Assembly (NCBI GenBank): GCA_944325635.1
Contig: CALVBD010000001.1
Location: 310,001 to 374,000, forward strand
DNA length: 64,000 bases
DNA from: Candidatus Gastranaerophilales bacterium
GTDB lineage: Bacteria > Cyanobacteriota > Vampirovibrionia > Gastranaerophilales > Gastranaerophilaceae
Direction: 5' to 3'
A program made the translations under genes and the position numbers. Numbering within the stretch: the first letter of the stretch is position 1; every line of letters begins with the position of its first letter. Of this stretch, positions 52,823-61,615 are shown piece by piece. The notes below the pieces were generated by a model, which saw only the letters and a program-made list of their open reading frames with translations, was not told where the DNA came from and searched no databases.

Positions 52823-53387
52823 AATTGCATTAACAGGCAATATTGCCTCCGGCAAATCAACAGTTCAAAATATCTTAGAAAAAAAGGGATATAAGGTATT
52901 AGATACCGATAAAATCGCCCATGTTCTTCTTGATGAAATTGATGATGTAAAAATTGAATTTCCTGAATGTGTTGAAAACGGAAAAATTTCGCGGGAAAAA
53001 CTTGGCAGAGTAGTTTTCTCAAATAAGGAACAGAAAGAGAAACTTGAAAAAATTATCCATCCCGAAATCAGAAATAGAATAAACATGTTTTTCATTGAAA
53101 ATTCAGGGGAAAAAGTCTTATTTGTCGGGATACCTCTTTTATATGAAACCGGCATGACGGATTTATTTGACAAATCTCTTCTTATTTATACTGATGATGT
53201 AATACGAGAAAAGCGTTTAATTTTGAGGAACAAATATTCACGTCACCATGCCCGTTTGAGAATGAATGCACAAATTTCACAGGACGAAAAAAGACGCCTG
53301 TGCGACTATGTAATTTTCAATAACGGAACAATTTCTGAGCTGGAAATTGCTGTTAACAAATTTTTATCACAAATTACACCGGAATAA
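52815..53387 (+). CDS. coaE: Dephospho-CoA kinase
   Basis: 190 residues. P-loop LTGNIASGKST, VLDTDKIAHVL, LGRVVFSNKEQKEKLEKIIHP and VFVGIPLLYETGM-like FVGIPLLYETGM are the CoaE blocks. Last step of CoA synthesis. The 3' end overlaps the convergent CHAP-like gene by 14 bp. Confidence 0.95.
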   Translation: MLKIALTGNIASGKSTVQNILEKKGYKVLDTDKIAHVLLDEIDDVKIEFPECVENGKISREKLGRVVFSNKEQKEKLEKIIHPEIRNRINMFFIENSGEKVLFVGIPLLYETGMTDLFDKSLLIYTDDVIREKRLILRNKYSRHHARLRMNAQISQDEKRRLCDYVIFNNGTISELEIAVNKFLSQITPE

Positions 53388-54195
53388 ATACTCTTGCACC
53401 GTCTTTGATATGGTTTGTGACACCATCGCTTACAGCTTGTCCGTTGCCGAGGGTAACTTCAACGTGTCCGGCATTGCTGCTGTATCCGGAAACACCTCTA
53501 TCATAAACAAGAATACATCCTGCCGGCAATGAGGATAGATTAAGATTATCTGTTGAAACTTCTTTAAAGTTTGGGTTACGAGAAAGAATAGATGCATATT
53601 CATAACCGTTACCTCTTTCTCCTGTACCTAAACCAGTTCTATCAAGAGCCTGTCTTACATATTTTGCACAATATCCTGTAAATCCGACAGCATTATTAGC
53701 AACATCTTTTGCAAGAGCTCCGCCCTTTTCTTTATCATATCCGGATTCTTCTAATTCAGGTAAATTAGTCTTCGTACTGATTGTTGACGTATTTGCTTTA
53801 GCCGCCGATATAGAAGTTGATTTCGAAGAGGTTAATGACGACATACGATTAAAGAAATTCTGCGTCATGTTTGTTGTTGCATTTACAGAGGCCAATAAGG
53901 TGAATACATCAAGAACCTTGTTAAGTGCACAGAAATTATATATTCCAAAATTAGAATATGGTACACAGAAAGTATTAAACATCGGATAAGAAGGCACAAA
54001 TCCGAAATTAGAATATCCTATTGACGGAAATCCGCAAACAGGAACTTGTGGAATTGCCGGAGCACAGCCACCAAAGCCAAAACCAAACAGAGAGCCGTTA
54101 TAAAAATTATTTCCCCCCATACAAGGTGTATTATATGGTCTCTGGTTGAAATAATTATTTTGAATATAAGTTGTATGACCGACTGATCTAAACAA
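53374..54195 (-). CDS. CHAP/NlpC-like cysteine amidase candidate
   Basis: 273 residues; TTG start at 54195 with AGGGGAT seven bases upstream. The first ~95 residues are rich in Phe, Tyr, Gly, Pro and Cys without charge, then a Ser/Thr linker, then a catalytic-type domain: FTGYCAKYVRQALDRTG (C176), GCILVYDRGVSGYSSNAGHVEV (H244) and NGQAVSDGV. Order Cys then His with a CHAP-like spacing suggests peptidoglycan amidase/endopeptidase activity. No classic signal peptide is seen, so the low-complexity N-terminus may direct location. Confidence 0.72.
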   Translation of the reverse strand: MFRSVGHTTYIQNNYFNQRPYNTPCMGGNNFYNGSLFGFGFGGCAPAIPQVPVCGFPSIGYSNFGFVPSYPMFNTFCVPYSNFGIYNFCALNKVLDVFTLLASVNATTNMTQNFFNRMSSLTSSKSTSISAAKANTSTISTKTNLPELEESGYDKEKGGALAKDVANNAVGFTGYCAKYVRQALDRTGLGTGERGNGYEYASILSRNPNFKEVSTDNLNLSSLPAGCILVYDRGVSGYSSNAGHVEVTLGNGQAVSDGVTNHIKDGARVFIPV

Positions 54196-54270
54196 TTTTT
54201 CTATCCCCTTAATCCCCTGTATTTATATAAAGGATTTTAAGATAAAAAAATTGCCTAATATTAACAATTG

Positions 54271-54600
54271 TTAAAATATAATAATAGCCGCTTCAGCCTT
54301 GCCGGAATCAACCATACTTAACGGCTCATTGTAATCCTCAGTTAAAGAGTAATCATCAGTATCTAAACCAAAGAGTTTTTCGACATTTAACGGATCTTCT
54401 CCTGTAAAAAGATAAAACTTATTTACATTTTTCATATAAAGCCCGAAAGACTCTTTCTTGTTAAGCTCTTTGATAAACTTTTCCTTAACTTCATTTTTTG
54501 AAAATCCGTCAAATGTCAAATCTTGCATTTTATAATGAGCTTTCAGAGTCTCTAAAAGCACATAAGGTTCAATCCACTTTTTAATGATATAATGCGACAT
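54271..54600 (-). CDS. Small soluble protein downstream of the ABC exporter
   Basis: 109 residues, no recognised family; mixed alpha/beta with LFTGEDPLNVEKLFGLDTDDY and a short hydrophobic end AEAAIIIF. It starts 2 bp after the ABC exporter stop, so the two are co-transcribed. Confidence 0.7.
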   Translation of the reverse strand: MSHYIIKKWIEPYVLLETLKAHYKMQDLTFDGFSKNEVKEKFIKELNKKESFGLYMKNVNKFYLFTGEDPLNVEKLFGLDTDDYSLTEDYNEPLSMVDSGKAEAAIIIF

Positions 54601-54602
54601 TC

Positions 54603-56441
54603 CTAAACCTCTTGTACCTCTTCCTGTGACTTAAACTGCATTTCGTAAAGTTTTTTATAAATACCGTCCTGTATATGCATTAATTCATCATGGGTACCGA
54701 GTTCTGCAAGTTCACCCTCATTAACGACAGCAATTCTATTTGCATTTTTGATGGTAGATAGCCTATGCGCGATAACAAAAACCGTTTTATTCTGAATAAG
54801 GTTATCAAGAGCTTTTTGTACAATAGCCTCAGACTTGTTATCCAAAGCGGATGTAGCTTCATCTAAGATAACTATAGGGGCGTCTTTCAGCATTGCACGG
54901 GCAATTGCTACACGCTGTCTCTGACCGCCTGATAAAGTCGTCCCCCGCTCGCCAACGTATGTATCAAGCCCCTTATCCAAAGTGGCAATAAATTCATCCA
55001 GATGAGACATTTTGACAACTCTTTCAAGTTCTTCTTCCGTTGCATGTTCGTTTCCCATCATAATGTTTTCTCTGATAGTTCCGGAGAATAAGAAATTATC
55101 CTGAAATACAAATGAAATTTGGTCTCTAAGCGAATTCAATTCAAATTTTCTGATATCAATGCCATCAAATGTCACAGACCCTGATGTTACATCGTAGAAT
55201 CTCGGGATAAGACTCACAACCGTACTTTTGCCGCCGCCGGAATTCCCGACAAGAGCAATCGTTTCGTTCTTATTGACTGTAAGGTTAAAGTTTTTAAGAA
55301 CAGGAGTATCTTTTTCATATTCAAAGTATACATTTCTAAACTCAATTGAATTTTCAAGCCCGTGAGCTTTAATTGCATTCGGAGCGTTCTTGATATGCGG
55401 CTGCAAATCAAACAATTCGAATACACGCCCCATTGCAACAAATGTTCCCTGCAGACTGGTAAGAGTATTACCGAGAGTTTTTGTAGGTTTATATAAAAGA
55501 AGCAATGATGTTACAAATGAAGCAAAGCTTCCTGCAGTCATCTGCCCTGATAAAATCAGGTGGTTTCCGTATGCCATAACAATTGCAATACCAATAGAAC
55601 ATACAAAATACATAATCGGAGACATCCAACCGACACGTTTGGTCAAAGACATTGCAAGGTCAAACTGCTGATGAATTTGATTTTCAAATTTCTTATTTTG
55701 ATCGTCCTGCAAGTTATATGCAGCAATAATCTTATTGCCCGCAAAGGTCTCATTAAAGTTTGTAGTCATATTACCGCCAACAACCATGCTAGCGTTTGAT
55801 ACTGATTTAATCTTCTTTCGTATAAAAATAACCGGGGTAATAGCAATTGCCATAATAGTACACCCGATAATAGCAAGCTGCCACGAATTATACAACAGAA
55901 CGCCAACAAGCCCTACTAATCCGAAAAATGTTGCAATAAAAGATTTTAAACTTTCAATAATGCTTTTGGAAGCAGTATCCGGATCGGATAAAAATCTAGT
56001 AAGAACAAGACCTGAAGAATTTACATCATAAAACTGAGGGTCTAAACGCGTAAGTTTTTTAAATAAATCAACTTTCAAAGAGTTAGAAACCTTCTGGCCT
56101 GTCCAATCCGTTAAATAATTACTTATATATTTCAATACACCCTGAAATAAGGCAAAACCGACTATACCGAATGGAATAATCGCGGCAAACGCTGCCTGAA
56201 TATGTATCGGATGCCCCCAGAGCATATAAACTTTCTCAGGATCTCCATTTATAACTAAATCCAAATATGGCTTTAAAGAAAGAGCTACAACACCATCCAA
56301 CAACCCCAGAGGTATTGCTATTAATAAGTTCAAAAAAGCTCTGCCCATGACAGGTTTTATATAAGGAAAAATCTTTTTCAAAAGATATCCGTACTTAAAC
56401 GCATCCTTTGAAACGGTATTCTTTAAAACATAATCTGACAT
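54603..56441 (-). CDS. MsbA-like ABC exporter (TM and ATPase fused)
   Basis: 612 residues. Six TM helices (about 30-330), then a nucleotide-binding domain: ALVGNSGGGKST (Walker A), FVFQDNFLFSGTIRENI (Q loop), TLSGGQRQRVAIARAM (signature), APIVILDEATSALD (Walker B) and VIAHRLST (H loop). Homodimeric half-transporter of the lipid A/lipid flippase type; substrate not determined. Divergent from ugd. Confidence 0.92.
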   Translation of the reverse strand: MSDYVLKNTVSKDAFKYGYLLKKIFPYIKPVMGRAFLNLLIAIPLGLLDGVVALSLKPYLDLVINGDPEKVYMLWGHPIHIQAAFAAIIPFGIVGFALFQGVLKYISNYLTDWTGQKVSNSLKVDLFKKLTRLDPQFYDVNSSGLVLTRFLSDPDTASKSIIESLKSFIATFFGLVGLVGVLLYNSWQLAIIGCTIMAIAITPVIFIRKKIKSVSNASMVVGGNMTTNFNETFAGNKIIAAYNLQDDQNKKFENQIHQQFDLAMSLTKRVGWMSPIMYFVCSIGIAIVMAYGNHLILSGQMTAGSFASFVTSLLLLYKPTKTLGNTLTSLQGTFVAMGRVFELFDLQPHIKNAPNAIKAHGLENSIEFRNVYFEYEKDTPVLKNFNLTVNKNETIALVGNSGGGKSTVVSLIPRFYDVTSGSVTFDGIDIRKFELNSLRDQISFVFQDNFLFSGTIRENIMMGNEHATEEELERVVKMSHLDEFIATLDKGLDTYVGERGTTLSGGQRQRVAIARAMLKDAPIVILDEATSALDNKSEAIVQKALDNLIQNKTVFVIAHRLSTIKNANRIAVVNEGELAELGTHDELMHIQDGIYKKLYEMQFKSQEEVQEV

Positions 56442-56556
56442 ATAAATAAAGTCCTCTAATCTCTAATCAACGTATTTTAATTATCGCATAAACAAATCAT
56501 TTTACAAAACATGGGTTTTATACTAAGATTTAAACAGGATAAAGGAGAGTTAAAGC

Positions 56557-57855
56557 ATGCAAATTTGTGTTATTGGAACAGGATATGTCGGACTTGTTGT
56601 AGGAACCTGTCTTGCGGAAATGGGAAATAATGTTATCTGTATTGATAATGATAAAAGGAAGCTTGATCTTTTGGAAAAGGGGATAGTGCCAATTTACGAA
56701 CCGGGTTTGGAAGATTTAATTAAGGTAAATGTAGGTGAAAAAAGATTACAATTTTCATCAGATTTAAAATATGGTGTTGAAAATTCACAAGTTTGTTTTA
56801 TTGCTGTAGGTACTCCTCAAAGCGAAGACGGTGCTGCTGATTTACAATATGTTGAAGCCGTTGCAGAAAGCATAGGTAAAGCCATTAACGGATATAAAGT
56901 TATTGTAGATAAGTCCACAGTTCCTGTAGGAACTGCAGAAAGAGTTACTGCAATTATAAAAAAATATACAAATCACGAATTTGATGTTGTTTCAAATCCT
57001 GAATTTTTAAAACAAGGTGCCGCTGTAGATGATTTTTTGAAGCCTGACAGAGTGGTAATCGGTTCAAATTCACAACGTGCTACCGAAATTATGCAGGAAT
57101 TATACTCTCCATTCTTGCGAACCGGGAATCCTGTAATTATCATGGATGTAAAATCTGCTGAAATGACCAAATATGCTGCAAATTCCTTTCTGGCTGTAAA
57201 AATATCTTACGCAAATGAAATTGCGAATATCTGTGAAGCAGTAGGGGCTGATGCCGAAATGGTTCGAATCGGCATGTGTTCAGATAAACGCATCGGCTCA
57301 CAGTTCTTATTCCCTGGACTAGGTTACGGAGGAAGCTGTTTTCCAAAAGATGTAAAAGCCTTATTAAAAACCGCAAAAGATAATAACTGTGATTACCAAT
57401 TGCTCCAAGCCGCAGACGACGTTAACCAAAAACAACGTCAAATTTTTATAGATAAGCTTTTAAAACGATTTGGCCACGATTTATCGGGATTAACATTCGC
57501 GGTATGGGGTCTCGCGTTTAAACCTAAAACAAACGATATGAGAATGGCACCGTCAATTACAATAATAAATGCACTACTGGAGCATGGTGCGAAAGTTCGG
57601 GCGTATGATCCTAAAGCATTTGACTTAGCAAAAGAAATCTGGGGCGATAAAATCACTTATGCGAATAATTCATACGAAGCGTTGAAAGATGCGGATTGTA
57701 TGCTTTTACTCACTGAATGGAACGAATTCAGACGTCCTGACTTTGATAAAATAAAATCCTTACTGAAAAATCCAATTATATATGATGGCAGAAATCAGTA
57801 TGACAAAGACAGAATGTCTCGTCGAGGATTTGAATACCACTGCATAGGCAGGTAA
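56557..57855 (+). CDS. ugd: UDP-glucose 6-dehydrogenase
   Basis: 432 residues. NAD-binding VIGTGYVGLVVGTCLAEMG at the N-terminus, VDKSTVPVGTAE, NPEFLKQGAAVDDFLKPDR, the catalytic-Cys block PGLGYGGSCFPKD, and FAVWGLAFKPKTNDMRMAPS. Makes UDP-glucuronate for surface polysaccharides. AAAGGAG lies nine bases before the ATG. Confidence 0.95.
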   Translation: MQICVIGTGYVGLVVGTCLAEMGNNVICIDNDKRKLDLLEKGIVPIYEPGLEDLIKVNVGEKRLQFSSDLKYGVENSQVCFIAVGTPQSEDGAADLQYVEAVAESIGKAINGYKVIVDKSTVPVGTAERVTAIIKKYTNHEFDVVSNPEFLKQGAAVDDFLKPDRVVIGSNSQRATEIMQELYSPFLRTGNPVIIMDVKSAEMTKYAANSFLAVKISYANEIANICEAVGADAEMVRIGMCSDKRIGSQFLFPGLGYGGSCFPKDVKALLKTAKDNNCDYQLLQAADDVNQKQRQIFIDKLLKRFGHDLSGLTFAVWGLAFKPKTNDMRMAPSITIINALLEHGAKVRAYDPKAFDLAKEIWGDKITYANNSYEALKDADCMLLLTEWNEFRRPDFDKIKSLLKNPIIYDGRNQYDKDRMSRRGFEYHCIGR

Positions 57856-57858
57856 GGC

Positions 57859-57887
57859 TTGACATTCGTCTGTGATTAAGTTAGATT
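57859..57887 (+). promoter_or_regulatory. Promoter of the tRNA-Leu transcript
   Basis: TTGACA (57859-57864), 17-bp spacer, TAGATT (57882-57887), 16 bp after ugd and upstream of both the partial and the complete tRNA-Leu. Confidence 0.6.
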
Positions 57888-57922
57888 AATAAATGCGGTT
57901 GTAATAGACGGCAGATTTAGTG

Positions 57923-57998
57923 AAAACTAAATATCTTTGGGCCTGTGGCAAGGACTCCGAAATTTGATTAAGTATCAAATTTTGGAGGGTGGTAGACG
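57923..57998 (+). pseudogene. Partial 5' copy of tRNA-Leu with a hairpin insert in the D arm
   Basis: A 27-nt unit (57923-57949: leader AACTAAATATCTTT plus tRNA positions 1-11, GGGCCTGTGGC) recurs exactly at 58028-58054. In the first copy the 5 nt GAAAT of the D arm are replaced by 40 nt (57950-57989), then TGGTAGACG resumes. The insert forms a 14-bp stem with one G-U and a 5-nt loop (57955-57987). Confidence 0.85.
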
Positions 57999-58043
57999 AC
58001 GGATACCAATGAGCCACGGTTCCTACAAAAACTAAATATCTTT

Positions 58044-58125
58044 GGGCCTGTGGCGAAATTGGTAGACGCACTAGACTTAGGATCTAGCGCAGCGATGTGT
58101 GAGAGTTCGAGTCTCTCCGGGCCCA
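58044..58125 (+). tRNA. tRNA-Leu (anticodon TAG)
   Basis: 82 nt with a variable arm. Acceptor GGGCCTG/CGGGCCC (one G-U), anticodon stem CTAGA/TCTAG around CTTAGGA (TAG), T loop GTTCGAGTC. No CCA encoded. Terminator follows. Confidence 0.96.
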
Positions 58126-58133
58126 TTTTTTTT

Positions 58134-58159
58134 AAAAGACCTATTAAGGTCTTTTTTTT
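58134..58159 (+). terminator. Terminator after tRNA-Leu
   Basis: AAAAGACCT ATTA AGGTCTTTT hairpin followed by a T run. Confidence 0.9.
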
Positions 58160-58222
58160 ATTTGGCAAAAAATTTTATGTTCTATTTTTTATAACAAAAC
58201 AATGTATAAATAAGGATAACAA

Positions 58223-58546
58223 ATGCAAATTAGAAATGACATAAGAAACGTAAGCTTTCATGGTTTTGCAAAATTCAAAGCAGAACATCATAAAGCAAAT
58301 CACATGGCAAAAAAAATAAAGAAAGCATTGCCTGACAGTTTTGTTTTTTGGAATAAAAAGAACAATCAGAAAAAGACGTTTTATATACTGACTGGGAAAC
58401 ATCAGGACAAATTTGTATCACAGCTTGATAATGTTGACATATATGATTTAAAACAAAATATTGAAAAATATCTGAATGAAAAAGCTAAAAAAATAAGTCT
58501 AAAAAAACTTGAAAAACAAATTGAAAGCGGCAAGTTAAAAATTTAA
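58223..58546 (+). CDS. Small basic orphan protein with the SFxG N-terminus
   Basis: 107 residues, lysine-rich, MQIRNDIRNVSFHGF at the start as in other orphans here. Mostly helical C-terminus (KKISLKKLEKQIESGKLKI). No TM or signal peptide. Function unknown. A GGCAAGTTAAA hairpin overlaps its stop. Confidence 0.65.
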   Translation: MQIRNDIRNVSFHGFAKFKAEHHKANHMAKKIKKALPDSFVFWNKKNNQKKTFYILTGKHQDKFVSQLDNVDIYDLKQNIEKYLNEKAKKISLKKLEKQIESGKLKI

Positions 58547-58561
58547 CCTGCCGCAATAAAT

Positions 58562-59017
58562 TTATTTATAAACATTTATCAACGAGATAAGCATGACAAT
58601 ATCGTCGTCGATTTTATCATAATCACTATCAGGAATAATAATTTTTTTAGAATTAAACTCTTTTACAAACTCCTGACTAACCGACTTTTCTGACGGATAT
58701 TCCGCAATATAAAGATATAAATCTTTAACTTTATTTAGGTAAGCACGGTTTAGCTTCGTCAACGCACTATCACCTTTTCGATATTTTTTCTCGAGAGTAA
58801 TAACCTGAGCAAAAACAGAGTTTTTATCGTTTTTTTGCTTATAAAGAAAATAATCTTCTCTAAATGATGTGTAATGCTTAGAAAGCCTGCCTGAATCCGA
58901 ATTAATAATATTGCGAAGTAAAACTTCATCCTTTTTCTGCTTTTCATTTTTAATATCAGCACAAAATGCAGGAAGAGAAAAACAGAGTATAAGAAGCATT
59001 GTAAATATCTTTTTCAT
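58562..59017 (-). CDS. Small secreted helical protein
   Basis: 151 residues from the ATG at 59017 (GAGGT upstream; the open frame starts at 59047). Signal peptide KKIFTMLLILCFSLPAFCA, then a charged helical body. Unknown family; periplasmic or surface. Confidence 0.75.
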   Translation of the reverse strand: MKKIFTMLLILCFSLPAFCADIKNEKQKKDEVLLRNIINSDSGRLSKHYTSFREDYFLYKQKNDKNSVFAQVITLEKKYRKGDSALTKLNRAYLNKVKDLYLYIAEYPSEKSVSQEFVKEFNSKKIIIPDSDYDKIDDDIVMLISLINVYK

Positions 59018-59033
59018 AAAAATAACCTCATAT

Positions 59034-59186
59034 TTATTTACGATCAAAAATTTCAGGGTGAGCAGAATTTGATAATTTTATTTCGTAATACTCGTTTTTA
59101 TCAATATTCACACCCATATTCTTAATATTACAGAGTTGTTTTCTTTTGATTTTATTTTTAATAATATTATCAATAAAAGATTTCAT
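59034..59186 (-). CDS. Possible 50-residue small protein
   Basis: ATG at 59186, TAA at 59034-59036; product MKSFIDNIIKNKIKRKQL, ending NSAHPEIFDRK. It lies 16 bp upstream of the secreted-protein ATG on the same strand. No clear ribosome binding site, so only tentative. Confidence 0.3.
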   Translation of the reverse strand: MKSFIDNIIKNKIKRKQLCNIKNMGVNIDKNEYYEIKLSNSAHPEIFDRK

Positions 59187-59356
59187 AAAAACATTTTACC
59201 ACAAAGTAAACATTTATTAATAGCGGCTTGCAAAAATTTCTACTTTGTACTACGATTACAATACTTGCGTGCGTCGGTATATTTTTGTGGAAAATATTTA
59301 CAGCCGATTAAGGAATTTAAAAATAGTAATTAAGTTAAATATAAAGGAAAAAAGAA

Positions 59357-59710
59357 ATGAACCCTATTATTGATGAATTAGAAAAACCTTATATGGAAAA
59401 AGAAGTTCCGGATGTAAACCCGGGCGATACAGTAAGAGTATTCGTTAGAATCGTTGAAGGAAACAAAGAAAGAATTCAGGCTTTTGAAGGTACAATTATA
59501 AAAAAACACGGTTTTGGCATAAACAAAACTATTACTGTAAGAAAAGTATTCCAGGGTGTTGGTGTTGAACGTGTATTCCTTCTCCACTCACCTAGAATCG
59601 AAAAAATCAATATCGTAAGACGCGGTGATGTAAAACGCGCTAAATTGTACTACCTGAGAGAACGTTCAGGCAAAGCTACAAGAATTAAGGAAAAAATTGA
59701 AAAGAAATAA
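59357..59710 (+). CDS. rplS: 50S ribosomal protein L19
   Basis: 117 residues: [56 protein letters not shown] and [25 protein letters not shown] are L19 throughout. AAAGGAA lies eight bases before the ATG. Overlaps rbgA by 14 bp; rplS-rbgA-rnhB is a widely conserved order. Confidence 0.97.
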   Translation: MNPIIDELEKPYMEKEVPDVNPGDTVRVFVRIVEGNKERIQAFEGTIIKKHGFGINKTITVRKVFQGVGVERVFLLHSPRIEKINIVRRGDVKRAKLYYLRERSGKATRIKEKIEKK

Positions 59711-60551
59711 GCTTCACATACACTGGTATCCGGGGCATATAGCCAAAGCCGAAAGAAAACTGAAAGAACAGCTTTCTTTAGTGGATGCAGTAATTGAAGT
59801 TATTGATGCAAGACTGCCGTTATCGAGCAGTTATACAAATATTACGGGGCTGTTAGGCGACAAGCCCCGTTTAATTTTGCTTAATAAATCGGATTTGACA
59901 GAACGCAATGAAATCAATAAATGGGTTAAATTTCTGGAAGAAAAATACAGTGCGCCTGTTCTCCTGTGTGATGCAAAAAATACTAAAGACCTTAATATAA
60001 TAATCAAAAAAGCAATCGAATTGGCTGAACCGAGAATTCAGGCAATAATGAAAAAGGGGCTTTTGAGACGGCCTGCAAGAGTTATGGTTGTAGGCATGCC
60101 AAATGTCGGAAAGTCCAGCATCATTAATAAATTAACCCGTTCATCAAAAACTAAAATAGGTGCAAAAGCAGGAGTTACACGACAGCAGCAGTGGGTGAGG
60201 ATTAATCCGCAGCTGGAACTTCTTGACACTCCCGGAATTATTCCGATGAGGCAGGATAATCAGGAAGTCGCAGCTAAGTTAGCTTTTGTAAATTCAATAT
60301 CTGAAAACGCATACACAAATGAACCTGTAGCGCAGGAACTTCTTGAAGCTCTGGATGAACGTTATCCGGCTGAAGTGAGAGAATATTATAAAATTCAAGA
60401 TGAGCCTTTGAGCCTGGAAAATATTGCATTAAAAAGGAATTGGCTTATTAGCGGCGGAGAAGCCGATATAACAAGGACTTCTGCCTATGTTTTGCGGGAT
60501 TTTCGAGAAGGAAAAATCGGAAAGTTTATTCTTGATGACATGGAGGAATAG
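59697..60551 (+). CDS. rbgA: Ribosome biogenesis GTPase RbgA/YlqF
   Basis: 284 residues; TTG start inside rplS. Circularly permuted GTPase: G4 LLNKSDL comes before G1 [12 protein letters not shown] and G3 LDTPG. The N-terminal [12 protein letters not shown] block (with the catalytic His) and the C-terminal RNA-binding region are present. Acts in 50S assembly. Confidence 0.94.
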   Translation: MKRNKLHIHWYPGHIAKAERKLKEQLSLVDAVIEVIDARLPLSSSYTNITGLLGDKPRLILLNKSDLTERNEINKWVKFLEEKYSAPVLLCDAKNTKDLNIIIKKAIELAEPRIQAIMKKGLLRRPARVMVVGMPNVGKSSIINKLTRSSKTKIGAKAGVTRQQQWVRINPQLELLDTPGIIPMRQDNQEVAAKLAFVNSISENAYTNEPVAQELLEALDERYPAEVREYYKIQDEPLSLENIALKRNWLISGGEADITRTSAYVLRDFREGKIGKFILDDMEE

Positions 60552-61247
60552 GTGGAACTTACAAAAGATTCACATATTATAAAACTTTTTGCATACGATT
60601 TATATTACAAAAACCATATAGTAATCGGGACAGATGAAGCCGGCAGAGGGCCTGCTGCAGGAGGAGTCTTTGCAAGCGCGGTTTGCTTTTATAAACGCTC
60701 ACGAGAATTAATAGAAAAGCTTGCAATTTTAAACGACAGCAAACAGCTTTCTAAGAAAAAACGAGATATTTTATATGAGATAATTTTGAATGAAACAATT
60801 AATTCAACAGTATGCATTGATGTAGAAGAAATTGAAAAAATAAATATATTAAATGCATCCTTAAAAGCAATGAAACTGGCTGTTGAAGATGTCTTGAAAC
60901 GTGCGTCGCTTTCTGATGCATTAGAGGGAAATCTGTCAAAATTCTTAGTGCTTGTGGATGGCAATAAGATGATTAAAAATTTTGACATGTGCTCACAAAA
61001 ATGGGTTGTGAAAGGAGACAGTAAATCTGCCTCAATAGCAGCCGCAAGTATTTTGGCAAAAGTTACGCGTGACAGGTATATGGAAGAACTTGACGCAAAG
61101 TATCCACAGTACGGCTGGGGAAAAAACGCAGGATACCTCACAAAAGAACATATTGCCGCAATTGATAAATACGGGCTTACAGAATATCACCGCCCCTCTT
61201 TTTTGCGGAAACATTTTGAAAAACAGGAACAGCTTAGTCTGTTTTAA
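60552..61247 (+). CDS. rnhB: Ribonuclease HII
   Basis: 231 residues; GTG start with GGAGGA five bases upstream and the rbgA stop adjacent. IGTDEAGRGPAAGGVFASAV (first Asp-Glu pair), LNDSKQLSKKKR, VDGNKMI and KGDSKSASIAAASILAKVTRD are intact. Removes RNA from RNA/DNA hybrids. Confidence 0.96.
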   Translation: MELTKDSHIIKLFAYDLYYKNHIVIGTDEAGRGPAAGGVFASAVCFYKRSRELIEKLAILNDSKQLSKKKRDILYEIILNETINSTVCIDVEEIEKINILNASLKAMKLAVEDVLKRASLSDALEGNLSKFLVLVDGNKMIKNFDMCSQKWVVKGDSKSASIAAASILAKVTRDRYMEELDAKYPQYGWGKNAGYLTKEHIAAIDKYGLTEYHRPSFLRKHFEKQEQLSLF

Positions 61248-61261
61248 AATACAATTAATTC

Positions 61262-61603
61262 TTACATTTTTCTTCTAAACATAAACAAAGTAAGAACTCT
61301 GAAAAACGGATTGCTTGAAATATCATCGAAAATTTTTCTGGCATTTTCGACATTTTGTGCACCAAAAGTATCGTTTAACTTTGTTGAAATAATATTATTT
61401 AAATCATATTTCATCATTTGTGCTTTTTCTTCAGGAGTTAATTCAGCTTCGGGTTTACCAAATGGAATTAAAATCCCGATAAATATCATGAAATAACCAA
61501 ATACATTATATATTATTGTGTTAACACTATTGTCCGTCTTAATTAAAACAAGTGCTATTCCACAAAAAATACATATCGAAAAACCACACAACTTTTGTAA
61601 CAT
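61262..61603 (-). CDS. Small two-TM membrane protein
   Basis: 113 residues, TM helices at about 5-21 and 29-48, then a soluble region beginning KPEAELTPEEKAQMMKYDLN. No recognised family. It starts 12 bp after glgA on the same strand. Confidence 0.7.
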   Translation of the reverse strand: MLQKLCGFSICIFCGIALVLIKTDNSVNTIIYNVFGYFMIFIGILIPFGKPEAELTPEEKAQMMKYDLNNIISTKLNDTFGAQNVENARKIFDDISSNPFFRVLTLFMFRRKM

Positions 61604-61615
61604 TATAATCTCCTG

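Noticed and set aside
57886-58244. Short ORFs on both strands around tRNA-Leu
   Set aside because: They lie on the tRNA duplication and depend on its repeated sequence.
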